Below, piece after piece: positions 36,514 to 47,802 of a stretch of DNA of 64,000 nt. The stretch's first letter is position 1. Every line of letters starts with the position of its first letter. Below the pieces are notes generated by a model that did no database searches, was not told the origin of the DNA, and was given only the letters and a program-made list of their open reading frames with translations. Made by a program: the position numbers and the translations under genes. Origin of the DNA: Sambucus nigra. Lineage: Eukaryota; Streptophyta; Magnoliopsida; Dipsacales; Adoxaceae. The DNA lies in contig CASBWL010000416.1 in assembly GCA_949130495.1 (NCBI GenBank), positions 310,001-374,000 on the forward strand, read 5' to 3'.

Positions 36514-38275
36514 AGTATAAAGAATAGTTCTCAAACAAATTTGTGCATTCATTTTCAACTCTCAGAGAAAATCTACCACGGAGCTTTAAATGCTTGCTAG
36601 AAATTCTCTTTAGTGCATTATTGACACATTTATGTTATCATATGGGATACGAACATAGCCTTCATAAGTGTGATGTGTACCAAAAGCCCAATGAATCCAA
36701 GTATTTATGCAATAGCTTATGAATCAGTCAAACACGTGCAATCACAAAAGCTGTAAACGTTGATCTTCTAATAACGACACCACATGATTTCTGTAAAAAA
36801 GGAATGACAAATTCGATCAAGGTTCCGCACATTTTTGAAGACTGATAAAGATCAATACCTAATTTTCTCAACACAATACGTGTGTATTCATGATACTCAT
36901 TAACAGTATCAGGCCTTGTGCCACAAATATATACATATAAAGTAACAGTAACAATATATGGGTATATCAAAACATAACTAACCAACCAACAAAATTCTCA
37001 TGCAGATCGCCACAAAACAGACTGTCAAGATCTTAGAAATTGTACCTCAAATCAATGCCCTGAGAAAGATTCAACCCCACTCGGTTAACCACACATTAAC
37101 AGTAGTAAAAAAACATGTAAAAAGGATAAAAAGTTTGAAATTTAGATAGATCATACCTACAGATAAAAAGTCAAAAATATGAGAAATTAGGATCTGGATT
37201 TTGGAGATATTTCGCTTGAAAAAAATCCATCCTCGTTTTAATAAGATGCCTTATAAATATTTTTTTTATTTAAAATTTTTGAAAAAATATTTATTATTTT
37301 AAACACTTTTTAAAATACCCCTGAACATAATAATTACACAAAATCAACTTCATATACCTTCTACATATGTTGCAGTGACGAAATTAATTATTTGATCTTC
37401 GATTGATGTGTTCGGTCACTAAGTTAGCTTTAATTTAAGCCTTGAGAATGTACATAATGGTAAAGTGGGGTATAATGAAAAATGTCAAATTAAAACATAA
37501 TGAGCACTCATAAAGCCTGTTCTTACAGTAAAAAGTTTTATTGATGCATTCCTAAGAACTTGCAACCAAAAAGTTTTTATAATAAAAGAGTCCAATGTCG
37601 CCTCAATATTTAAACATTAGGCAAAACTATAATAAATGAGGAAGTCCACATCAATAACTCAATATTATTATCATAAGGCACATTAAATACAACTTAAAAA
37701 AATACAATATAATAATAAAATAAATGGCCCTCAAATAATTTTGTCCAAGACATTTATTATAGATGGATTTACATTCAAAACACTATTTCATTTTTTAAAT
37801 ATTTCATCTTAAAACTTATATAAACTCCATATTTCTTTATAGATCTAAACCTCCCCATTTTAACCGATGGAGTGGGGGAGGATCTTCGATGGAATATCTA
37901 GAAAATGGGTCGGAAATCAAATCTTAATCGGATCTGGGTAAAAAAATTGCGGATTTTGAACAGGATTTGGGTCAAAATGGGTCGGGAAAATTCTGAGGGG
38001 CTAGCGAGCATCGAAAATTATTTGGACGAGGTCAAGGTCAGATCTAAGAAAAAGGGTGGACATCATCACCATATTTGGTTCAGATCTGTGCCGACTGATG
38101 TTGATCGGAGGTATTATTCAGAGTTTTGGGTGGTCTGAAGTTTGGCCGACCTGATATTTAGAAATCACAATTAACAACTATCAACTAACAAATGTGTCAA
38201 ATGTACAAATATAACACCAAAATTAACATTGAACTGACATCTCAAACAAAAACCATGTTTTAATTTGTGTGTGTA
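36514..38275. other. AT-rich intergenic DNA, no gene seen
   Basis: Short open frames only, none with a recognisable motif. Around 37900-38000 a phrase like GGATTTGGGTCAAAATGGGT recurs in degenerate form, which is low-complexity rather than coding. Confidence 0.55.
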
Positions 38276-38336
38276 TAAGAGAGAGAGAGGGAGAGAGAAA
38301 GAGAGAGAGATAGATAGAGAGAGAGAGAGAGAGAGA
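38276..38336. repeat. (GA)n microsatellite
   Basis: GAGAGA run with a few GAGG and GATA interruptions. Confidence 0.9.
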
Positions 38337-39094
38337 TTACTTGTATTTAAATCTCCATATGGCGGCATCATAACTAAACCTCGACAAACTGAAAGCTCAA
38401 AAAATGAAAACATCTAAGATGTTGTTTTAGTGTGTGAAGCATGGGAAGGTTTGTAGCGGGAGCGATGAGGCAGCATGGAGGGCTCAAAGTGACTGAATGA
38501 GGGAACGGGAGAATGACGAAAAATCTGTTTCTCTCTCTCCAATTAATTTTGTGACAAGAAATCTAACATAAAGTAACATACCAAGAAATGTGCTGATGGC
38601 CCATTTTTAATTAATCCACTTCATTAACCTTCGGCTTAACAACTACTTTAAGTTCCTTCACCATGCAATAATTCATCATCGCAACATCTCGATACCAAAA
38701 CCCAACAAAAAAAATACCTATACCCAAACTCATCGAATGTAGGTAAAAATGACAAACTTACAAAACAAACTCATATATAATATGTACCAAATGTTGTATG
38801 GTGGAATTTAAGGATCGAAATACGAATAGCACTGTAGAGTTTTAAGCTGATGAGACTACCGATACTGTTTTTCTCTTTTATCTACCCTTTCTATTTTTCG
38901 ATTATTCATTCTCCTTTATTATTTAAGAAACTGAAAGTGAAAAGGGGTGAGAGAGTGGGAGAGATATTATAGGAGCAGTTTGAGAAAATACGGGAGTGGG
39001 ACACAATGTATTTAAGAGACACGTGTCTTTTTTATTGTTAAAAATGTAAAATTCTAAGAAATAAGAATGGGTAATTTGGAAGTTTCTAATGCAT
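38337..39094. other. AT-rich intergenic DNA, no gene seen
   Basis: Nothing recognised on either strand. Confidence 0.5.
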
Positions 39095-39095
39095 C

Positions 39096-39146
<51 letters not shown>

Positions 39147-39148
<2 letters not shown>

Positions 39149-39537
39149 AGGTTCTAAAAAACGCGGGTCGTGATTAAGGCGTGGAGGCCAAGCCTTAAAC
39201 CTTAGAAGCCTAGGCGGGCCTAGGCGTAAAAGGGCGTTTAGGCCTTCTTAATATATTTTAATATTTTTTAACCATAACAAGGCTATTAAAATACAAAAAT
39301 TGCACATATCATAAAACATATGTCTGAATAAATGCAAATTAAAATACTATTTTATTATTTTGATGAGATAATGGTCCGATTTGCAAACAAATTCTTTAAA
39401 AGGCGACATCGTTTCACTAAAGCATTGTTGTTTTTAGAAAAAAGTGCGCCTTAAAGGTTTTACCAAGAATAAGGCGTGAAAAGCGTAAGGCGAGGCGTTT
39501 CTCCCAAGCTTTAAGCCTAGGCGGGTTTTTTAGAACA

Positions 39538-39540
<3 letters not shown>
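39147..39540. mobile_element. 394-bp MITE with GTTCTAAAAAAC inverted ends, inside an AT microsatellite
   Basis: Left end CAAGGTTCTAAAAAACGCG and right end, on the other strand, CACTGTTCTAAAAAACCCG are imperfect inverted repeats. AGGCG/CGCCT motifs are repeated next to both ends. Both flanks are (AT)n (about 39095-39146 and 39541-39574), so the target duplication cannot be sized. No coding capacity. The superfamily is uncertain; hAT is possible. Confidence 0.75.
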
Positions 39541-39575
<35 letters not shown>

Positions 39576-39576
<1 letters not shown>

Positions 39577-39601
39577 TAGGGTATGTCCGTGCCTGAAGGC
39601 A
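39576..39601 (-). mobile_element. Helitron 3' terminus: hairpin plus CTAG
   Basis: On the minus strand TGCCTTCAGGCA (hairpin) is followed ten bases later by CTAG and then T of the (AT)n flank. Helitrons end in a short hairpin 10-12 bases before CTRR and insert between A and T. The helicase remnant reads in the same direction toward this end. Confidence 0.65.
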
Positions 39602-40488
39602 AACTTATAATCGCAAAATGGCAAAAAAAATTAAAGTATGTAATTGCAAGAAGGCAAAAATTTCGTTTGTCAGGAAAACAAAATATAATTTTAAAAAATT
39701 GGTCATAATATCCTTTCTTTATATGACAAACCACCCTGCTTAACAAATAAAAAATAGTCCAACAACTTTCAAATAGTCTAAATTCATCACTCAAATTAAC
39801 AAAGAGTCAATTCTAAAAAAAATGGACATGGTCTCCTTTGTATATTGGACTATCCACTCTAGTTAAGGGGTAACAACCAATCGTACGATATTCAAAATGT
39901 TGTAATTCATCAAACATATACCCAAACGAAACAAACTTCTTTAGAAAAATCACGACGATATTCAGGGAAAACTGACATAATAACAAAAAAATAACGGTCT
40001 AACTGATTTAATTCAATATAAATAAGTTAGATTTAAAAAAAATGGATAGATTGTTTATAAGACTATTCACTGTTTAAGATATAAAAAATACTTCAACAAA
40101 AAATAGCTTTAGCAGACTATACAAAGACAATCTTAGCAATCATCGAACAACGTGTAGTAATTCTAAGCCTAAGCTTTATAAAAAGTCAAAAAGGTTAACA
40201 TCTTAAAAAATTATCCTTTTAATACTCAGTCATGGATTCGCAGTAAACATCCTCGTATTAACTCTACGAAATGTCCGCATATTTAGCACGACGTACCTCA
40301 TATGAAGATTGGCACAATTTATAACCACCTATAAGAAATATTAATAGTTAAGACTAACTTTTAAAAATGAATGAAAAGAAGAAACATTTTAAAGACGAAG
40401 TATCTTATTATGGGAACCCCATGTAAGGAGCCTACATATATTTATCCGCTCTTGATGCCTTACCATTAGCTCCCAATCCTAAGAATAA

Positions 40489-42650
40489 TTAAAAAAAATT
40501 ATCAAAAGATGATATAAAGGGGTCAAATGTGTAGTTTATAGGAAAAATAACACTGCTTACTTTATTTAGGACTTCTGGATACATAATGTTCGTTGTCGAA
40601 AGTGAACAATCATCAGAAATAAGGGTAATTGGATTTGCACTTGTGCATCTAGATAACGCTACATATAACTGGCCATGACTAAAAATCGACGTGAGCAAGT
40701 CAATTCCCACAAATTTTACGGATTGACCCTGTGATTTGTTGATGGTAATTGCATATGCCAGTCGAATTGGGAATTGGTGTCTCGTCATTTTTATAGGGAT
40801 CTCCGTCGATGAAGGAGATAGTGAGACTCTCGAAATGAATACTAAATTTTCACACTTATCACCAGTTAATATTTAGGCCTCAATAACATGCTCTCTGGAT
40901 TTTGTAATGACTAATCGGGTGCCATTGCAAAGACCATCCTTTGGAGCAATGTTTCTCAAAAGCATAATTGGAGAACCCAACTTTAACTCCAACTTAAAAA
41001 AGGGGTAAACCAGAAGGACTGGGACAATTCAAAAAATAATTTGGGTATTAGCTGTGTATGTATCTACTGGACTCATCGTCACACATTTTTTCGACACCAA
41101 AATAAGTTTTTGTATCACCTAGAAAGATATTCAATGCCAAATTATTTATAGATGTCGCATCGTCATTCCATGCTGAAAGAATTGTTCGTTCGGTGAGGAA
41201 GGTTGGTGTAACAGTGTTGACCACATTCAACAATGGATACAATTTTGAAATTAAATCATAGACATCATTACACTTTCGTATTGAAGAAGGCAATGATACA
41301 ATTTCAAGAGGATTGGACCCAATCTACAAAAATAAATAAATAAAAATCAAATGCATGTAGTAGGTCGAATGGAGATTGTTTTTTTTTTTTTTTTTTCGAA
41401 TGGAGATTGTTAAAAAATAGAAAAGAGTAAATAATGATACCTAATCTAAGAACGTAGAGAATTGAATTGTCTCAAGCTCTAATGGGTTTAGTCGCACGTT
41501 TGGATGTAAGGTAAAAATATGGATGTGCCTCCAAAGCAGAGATTGTCTTAATGAAGCAGAAACAATTTCTTCTCTAACTCCTCTAGGGATAACTGGTAAG
41601 ATTTGTCAAAAATCACCACCAAGAACTATTGTAATTCCTCCGAATGAGTTTTTAACATCATAAATATCTTACAACGTTCTATCTACAGCCTCAACATAAT
41701 GCCTATGTTGCATTGGAACTTCATCATATATTATAAGCTTAGCTGATTTAAATAACTCTGCGTGTATCGATTGCTTTGTAAATCCACAGTTTGAGTTTTC
41801 AAGAATGTTCAAAGGTATGCAAATTGTTGAATGTGCAGTCCAACCACCACCCAACAAAGAAGAAGAAATTCCAGAAGAAGCGACAATAATAACCGTATGA
41901 CCTAAACTACGACAAAAGGTTGCAATTATATTGTACAAAAATGTCTTTCCCGTGCCAGCACCTCCATTCAAAAAATATATAGTTCCCTTATTCTTGAAAA
42001 TAAATGATGTTATCACTGAGTAAACTATACGTTGTCCCTGATTAAGGCGATCAACATCTGATTGTACATCACCTTGCTATACTAACGATTATAACAGATG
42101 ATGTTCTGAGAGTAATCTGTTACCACCCATAGTCTTCCAATTAAAAGTTGGCATATGCATTGAAGGGAAGTCACTTAATGTCTTACCAGACTCCTGAAGC
42201 ACCTCATTTGGAAGATATATACCATAATCCTCAATTTGGATGCCAGTTGGATTTGGGATGGAAAATAATATGCGTAACTTATGAATCAGATCATCACATA
42301 TATGAATGGAAAATTAATTTCATAATAACTCCGGATGCAAAGGAAAATATTGTGTAAGTATAACACCCAACAAACGTCGAAGTTGATATCCGATGCACAT
42401 GATGGATGTCTCTTGTAAACATTAAATCCACTCATTATCGTCTTCAAGCAATCCCCTCGTTATGCACGCTGATTTGAAAGTCTCGTGTAATACACAATTC
42501 ACCATGTGTAAGCACTCAAATTATGTGGGTCCTTTAACAACGTTCAAAACTAATCGCAAATAAAATCTTTCTCCAGAATTTGGGCTAGCATAGTACATTC
42601 TCCCAGTAGCAGACTCAGATGATTTTTGTGGGTGAATTTTATTTTTATAA
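40489..42650 (-). pseudogene. Helitron helicase remnant (PIF1-like)
   Basis: Minus strand. Start near RMYYASPNSGERFYLRL and LLEDDNEWI (42620-42440), typical of the region before the helicase in plant Helitron Rep-helicase proteins. Then EDYGIYLPNEVLQESGKTL (about 42220) and the helicase: GGAGTGKTF (Walker A, about 41960), [19 protein letters not shown] (Walker B region), TERTILSAWNDDA, and the C-terminal [13 protein letters not shown] with [13 protein letters not shown] (about 40760-40650). An intron (41324-41440, GT...AG) interrupts it. Frameshifts and stops are scattered and the Rep endonuclease part is not visible. The enzyme would unwind DNA in rolling-circle transposition; this copy is dead. 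Confidence 0.88.
41365..41411 (-). repeat. Poly(A) tract between 16-bp direct repeats
   Basis: TCGAATGGAGATTGTT occurs at 41365-41380 and again at 41396-41411, separated by about 15 T (poly(A) on the minus strand). It lies in the Helitron intron. The shape is that of a retroposition target duplication with only an A tail between. Confidence 0.85.
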
Positions 42651-43784
42651 AGGATGATGCGTTTGGAGGTTTACACAATTATACAATGAACTAGTTTAAT
42701 ACATACATATCTGCTTATGTAGAAAGTCCCATATCCAGTTTAATCACACTTCAATACATACAAATACATACATACAGAAATAAAAAAAAATCATATATTG
42801 ATTATGGGGTATGCATTATCTAGTTCCTTATCCCTATTTAAACCCAATATGGGGTATGTATTATGCATTATACAATTCCTTAACACTCTCGAATATGGGG
42901 TATGCATTATTTCGTGTAAACCCATAATCCCACCGTGAGATACCCAGTTCCTAATCTCTCTTTAAACCCATAAACCTAGTTCCATCATTTACATACATAC
43001 AACATAATACATACATATCTACTTGCTCATGTAGAATAAATAAACTACTATTAAGAGAGAGACAGAGAGTCCCATATCCAGTTTTATTTTTTAAAATCTA
43101 CGTTTACATACAACATTTAAAATCTGCGCTTACATGTGGTATGCATTATTCCGTGTAAATCCATTTGTAAGAGGTTAGTGAGACTGGGGTCTATAAATAA
43201 CTAGAAAGGGTGAGGCGTGAACCACTCTAATGGACGATGTCTGCAAGGTTCTCAAGAAATTCTGGAGCAGCTTCAAATGAAACCTTCTTCTTTTGGTAAA
43301 AATAGAGCTTAAGCTGGAACTCCCTTCCTGCAAGAAGATGAACTTCCACAACAATAATAATAATAATTTTCTCAAGAAGATCTCGTGAGAATGATGGTTG
43401 TCATTGAGGAGTGAAAGAACAAGCCACTTAGCACTAGAGAGAGAGCAGGGAGAGAATACTAGGAAGTTCTTGCGTGATTTTGACAGAGTAACAGTGCTAT
43501 TGAGTTTTTCTAGCTCTATTGACCTTGCCCAAGGGTCCTATTTATACTTGGGCACTAGGGTTGAGTTGACACTTTTGTCGCTAAAAACTTAGAGGGTTGG
43601 TGAGGGATAAGGTCTGTAGTGTACCATTTCTCCCTACTTGTGTGTAGCAGCCTGTCCCTTCAGACAAGTACCACCTGGTGTAAACCAAAGTCAAAAAGCA
43701 AATATGTCTCCTAATGGAGACAAAATATCTGATTTGGTAAATATCTTGTTAAACGGTAACTTTTTGTACAAACTTAGTAATATT
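42651..43784. other. AT-rich region with local duplications; TATA-like element on minus strand
   Basis: No intact gene. Phrases such as ACATACATATCTGCTT and CCCATATCCAGTTTT recur here and again at 44800-45300. On the minus strand near 43555-43545 AAGTATAAATAGGACC looks like a TATA box, followed by a CT-rich leader-like stretch; no convincing protein follows, so it may be part of an old LTR or a gene remnant. Confidence 0.4.
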
Positions 43785-44735
43785 GAGGGGGTCTCAAGGA
43801 CCACCTCCTCTAAAATCTTTGTAAGCTTGAGGGGGGTCTTCAGGACCCCCCCTTCTAAAATCATTTTCTTGAGAGGGGTCTAAAGGACCCTCTCTTTTAA
43901 AATTATTTTATAAATAATTTTTTTCTTGTGAGCAACCCTTTGGCTGCTCACCCTAATTGTGTCTGACTATGAGTTGTGTGAGGACTGGGTGACAATAGGG
44001 TCTTTCTACTAGTATTCTCTAAATCCTAAAGTTCTAAGTAGTTGAGCTTGCTCAACAAACCTTGTTCCTCAGCCGTCAACCCAACACTCCCAAGAGATCC
44101 CAACTGGCCTATTTGATCCCTGCCTACTCAACTATGCTACCTGTACAAGAAATTAAGTGTTTGTACTTTTGTTCTTTTAAATAATGACTTTTTATGATGA
44201 GGGGTTGCTCATGGTAGCCACTCCCTCTTCCTGACCTATTTTTCTAGAAGTTGAGGGGGAGGACCTTGATTGCTCCTCGCCCCAACATTTTGTGGATGTT
44301 GAGGGTAAGGACCTTGACTGCTCCTCGTCCTGACATTTTCTGGAGGATAAGGGGGAGGACCTTGACTACTCCTCGCCCCACCATTTTCTGGAAACTAAGG
44401 GGGAGTACCTTGACTGCTCCTCCCCCCGACATTTTCTGAAAGTTGAGGGACCTTGAGGGTTCCTTCACCAATATGATTTTTTTGTCGTTGAGGGACCCTG
44501 GAGTTTCCTTCTCAATATGAGTTTTCTTCGGGACCCTGGGCGGGGTTCCTTCTCAATATGAGTTTTTGTCTGGACTCGGGTGGGGTTCCTTCTCAATATG
44601 AGTTTCTGCTGTTGAGGGACCCTGGGGGTGTTCCTTCTCAATATGAGTTTCTGTCGGGACCCTAGGGAGTTCCTTCTCAATATGAGTCTCTACTATTGAG
44701 GGACCCTGGGGATTCCTCAACCTTATATTTCTTGA
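43785..44735. repeat. Three adjacent G-rich hairpin minisatellites
   Basis: About 43785-43915: three ~45-bp units with GGGGTC...GGACC pairs. 44245-44450: four exact 48-bp-spaced units (GGACCTTGA at 44261, 44309, 44357 and GTACCTTGA at 44405). 44460-44720: about six ~42-bp units built on GGGACCCTGG and TTCCTTCTCAATATGAG. All share a TTGAGGG...GGACC theme, so they are probably related. A 75-codon minus-strand frame over the 48-bp array is a by-product of its length being a multiple of three. Confidence 0.8.
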
Positions 44736-44799
44736 AGACTACGGAGGGAGTGTTTGAGGTACCCTCACCCCAAAATATAGTTGTCAAGCTTGAGACACC

Positions 44800-44938
44800 C
44801 TTCTACACCCATAATCCCATCGTGAGACACCCAGTTCCTTATCTCACTTTAAACCCATAAACCCACTTCCAGCGTTTACATACATACAGCTTAATACATA
44901 CACATCTGCTTGCTTATATAGAATAAATAAACTACTAT

Positions 44939-44971
<33 letters not shown>

Positions 44972-45260
44972 TTCACACAGCGTTTATGTAGAATACATAC
45001 ATATCTGCTTGCATACATAACTGCTTTCTTTTTAAAATCCGCGTTTAGATACATACAGTTTAGAATAAATAAATCTGCGTTTACATACATACACTTTACA
45101 TACAACGTTTACATACATACAGTCCCATATCCAGCTTATTGAGAGAGAGAGAGAGAGATTCACACTGATTGAAAGAACCAACACCGCCATATATAAACAT
45201 ATCTGCTTGCTTATGTAGAAAGTCACATATCCAGTTTTTTTTTTTAAATAAATAAACTAC

Positions 45261-45299
<39 letters not shown>

Positions 45300-45320
45300 T
45301 CACTAAATAGTTCGGACTCA
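44800..45320. repeat. AT-rich region with GA microsatellites and copied ~100-bp module
   Basis: GA runs at about 44941-44971, 45139-45158 and 45267-45296. Each is next to a version of the same module (ACATACATA, CTGCTTGCTTATGTAGAA, AATAAATAAACTACTAT, CATATCCAGTTT), also present near 42700 and 43010. This suggests local copying of one segment. Confidence 0.6.
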
Positions 45321-45735
45321 ATATTTGTAAACTAAAACCGCCAAATAAATACGCATCCAAAACTAAAAACAAAAGATGAGTTAACACAGTTTACACGCTG
45401 TAACAACCAACTAAAGATTTTTGGCGGTATTTAAAAACCCAGCTCCTGTTTGTATACCCATTAGTCCGTGTAAACCCTTAAACCCAACCATAAACCCATA
45501 AACCATATCGAGCCCTTACATTCATACAGTTTAAACCCATAAACCCATCCAAACAACCTATTGAGTCCGAACCATTTATTTGAATGATTATCAACCATTA
45601 GATTGAAACCCTCCACATTTAATCTCAACCATCAATTCACAAATCTCAAAAGTTCCTCATCCTTTAACATATAAATGACATCATCTTTTGATCTTATGAC
45701 ATACATAAGTTTTTTACTTTATTATATATATATAT
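45321..45735. other. AT-rich intergenic DNA, no gene seen
   Basis: Short repeated phrases such as ACCCATAAACCCA; nothing coding. Confidence 0.5.
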
Positions 45736-46035
45736 GAGTCAGGCTCCTGTATATGCCAAACGATACATACCGCCGGGGCGGACCCATTCTATAAATTTAT
45801 TTTTTGCTATTTTAAAAAAATCGATCAAACTTTTGCAGCTTTTAAAGTGCTTTAAAAGCTCAAAAAGTTTGACCGATTTTTTTAAAATAACAAAAAACTT
45901 TATTCTTTAGTTTTGTTTTTTACAAGGGTCTATTGAAATGTTTAAACATCATATAAAAAAATTCGACCGAAAAATAATTTTTTCACTGTTTTAAAAAATT
46001 GGTATATACCATTTGGTATGTATAGAGACTCTCAC
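45736..46035. mobile_element. ~300-bp MITE with imperfect inverted ends in a TA tract
   Basis: Left end GAGTCAGGCTCCTGTATATG and right end on the other strand GTGAGAGTCTCTATACATAC continue into matching CCAAA...ATACC stretches. Internally AAAAATCGATCAAACTTTT and its inverted partner near 45865 form a further palindrome. Both sides are TA repeats. No coding capacity. Confidence 0.7.
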
Positions 46036-46482
46036 TATATATATATACCTGGCCCATAAAAATATGGGCTAACAAATGTGATTTAAAAGTATTATACATT
46101 TTAAAAGTTGAAAAAGAATTTAGATTATGTATTTTTAGGACTTAAAATACTATTGATTATGGATAAAGGACAACAAATATTTCATTTTCATTTTTAATCC
46201 CTATTTTCAAATTAAAGGGACACGTGACATACTGTGATTGATTGATGTTTTATAAATATGGGTCTGCACCAATAATTTTATTTAAAAATAGGGACTAAAA
46301 CTAAAACTAAAATATTTATTACTCTATTTTTAAAATATATATTATAATAAGTCCTAAATTTATAAATCCCAAAAAAAATTGAGAGTAAATTTAGTCTACA
46401 AGCCGAAAGTGAGAAAATATGATATTTTCTTATGAAATGAAACATCAATTTGATGTCTCAAATAAGATAAAATTTCCATCCC
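46036..46482. other. AT-rich DNA upstream of the AG-peptide gene
   Basis: No frame or element recognised, apart from an AACATCAATTTGATGTCTCA palindrome near 46440. Confidence 0.45.
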
Positions 46483-46725
46483 TAATATTATATTAGTTGG
46501 CAACGGACAATTCAAAAGTTGTAGTCCCACATCTTCATGAACGCGTAAAAGGAAAAAACAAAATAGAAGCTTGAGTGAGGTGTTCAAGAAACAAACAGCC
46601 CTCATATTATAGTCGTTAGTAACGGACAAGTCAAAAGTTCTAATCAAGCAAGTAATTGGGTGAGTTCGTGAACGAGCGTAAAAGGAAAATAAATAAATAA
46701 AAAATAAAGCACAAAAGCAGCTTGA
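46483..46725 (+). promoter_or_regulatory. Duplicated ~120-bp promoter module of the AG-peptide gene
   Basis: Two imperfect direct copies, each with ATATTAT, AACGGACAA, TCAAAAGTT and then GAACG...CGTAAAAGGAAAA; the AACGGACAA cores are at 46502 and 46621. They lie directly upstream of the TATA box. AACGG resembles a MYB core and GTCAA a reversed W-box core, but binding is inference. Confidence 0.5.
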
Positions 46726-46732
46726 AAAACCC

Positions 46733-46740
46733 TATAAATA
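46733..46740 (+). promoter_or_regulatory. TATA box of the AG-peptide gene
   Basis: TATAAATA in the context CCCTATAAATACAAAC, with a transcription start expected near 46765. The hAT-like element inserted at 46763 now separates it from the coding region; leaving that insertion out of the count, it lies only about 120 bases before the ATG. Confidence 0.6.
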
Positions 46741-46762
46741 CAAACTTCTTTTCATTAGTAAT

Positions 46763-47508
46763 GGGTGTTTTTGTTTAGACCCAGGGTTTCAATTTACAGC
46801 CCCCTTTTTTAATAAGCCCACAAAAAAGGGTTTAAACCTGTTTATAAAACCCATGCGATGGGGTTTGTTAAACAGAAATACAAAGCTGACATCTCTAAAA
46901 ACCCATCTTGAGACAACTATCTCCTATTTCGTTTTCCTCCCAAATCGCCCATCTTCTTCCCTGTCTAAACCACTCTAAGGACGTATGTATTACGGTGGTG
47001 GAACCGAAAGGGTGAAGGATGTGTGTATTATATGGATTATTAGATTTAAGTTAATTTTTTCCACTTTAGCAAGTAATTTATTTTGATATCATAGGGATCT
47101 GGAGATGTTTTTGGGTTAATGGGAACATAAATTAAGTTGCCAAGTTAGAAATCTATTAGAAAATGGGTATATTGTAAAAAAGGGTATAAGTTTGAATACG
47201 CTTCCAACTGTAGTTTGAAGAACTATGTGTGTTTGGTTGTGAATTTTCTGTGTTGTTCTTGGTGAAAATTTGAGTTTTTTAATATCTTCTGCACTTTTGG
47301 AGCGCTGTGTACAGTGTGTAGTATTTGAATGTTTGATGCACTTTGTGGGCTATAAACAGTGCCGCCCCTTCAACCAAATCTTCAGAAATTCTATCGGGGG
47401 TTTTCTAAAATGGGTATAGAAGTCTTTTTAAATCTTTTAAAACTGTGAACAACTTTTAAATATTTAGGGGGCTGTAAAAAGAATTTGTGGGGCTGAACAA
47501 AAATACCC
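46763..47508. mobile_element. 746-bp hAT-like non-autonomous element with 8-bp target duplication
   Basis: Perfect direct repeat TTAGTAAT at 46755-46762 and 47509-47516. Ends are imperfect inverted repeats over about 45 bases: GGGTGTTTTTGTTTAGACCC on the left, GGGTATTTTTGTTCAGCCCC on the right read in reverse, both followed by a TTACAGCCCCC block. An 8-bp duplication is the hAT signature. No transposase frame. It sits at the presumed transcription start or 5' leader of the AG-peptide gene. Confidence 0.85.
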
Positions 47509-47607
47509 TTAGTAATCTCACTCACAACTAAATTCTACATTTCCCCTACTCAACTCTGTTGAACTTCCCCTTCTATTTACGAATAACACTTCTTTGTAAC
47601 AACATCA

Positions 47608-47802
47608 ATGGCGCAAATTAGCATGATCATAAGTGCTTTGGTGTTAGCCTTCTTCGTAGCGATTGCCACTGTCTCGGCGCAGGATAGCGCGATGTCGCCG
47701 GCCCCGTCACCGGATGTCGGAGCGGCATTTTTTCTGCCGATTTCTACCCCCGTCGTCGTCGCTTCTCTAGTGTTCTCTCTCCTATCTCTTTTTAGGCATT
47801 GA
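47608..47802 (+). CDS. Arabinogalactan peptide precursor
   Basis: Encodes 64 residues laid out as a classical AG peptide. Residues 1-24 are a signal peptide with cleavage expected at VSA|QD. Residues 25-38 form the short mature peptide with SPAPSP (30-35), the Ala-Pro/Ser-Pro pattern whose hydroxylated prolines carry arabinogalactan. Residues 39-64 hold small residues, a spacer and a hydrophobic tail (VVVASLVFSLLSLF), a GPI-anchor signal. The product would be a glycosylated peptide on the outer plasma membrane and wall. Such peptides are linked to growth, pollen and signalling in plants, but its own role is unknown. ATG context CATCAATGG is good. Single exon, with AATAAA about 185 bases after the stop. 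The hAT-like element lies in the 5' leader. A decayed paralogue is at 52868. Confidence 0.88.
   Translation: MAQISMIISALVLAFFVAIATVSAQDSAMSPAPSPDVGAAFFLPISTPVVVASLVFSLLSLFRH

Noticed and set aside
43398..43592. 64-codon plus-strand frame in the middle region
   Set aside because: No motif, and a TATA-like leader points to the opposite strand. Not supportable as a gene.
44244..44471. 75-codon minus-strand repeat protein (GRGAVKVLPL units)
   Set aside because: Arises from the 48-bp minisatellite (16 codons per unit) and is open on both strands, so it is a length effect.
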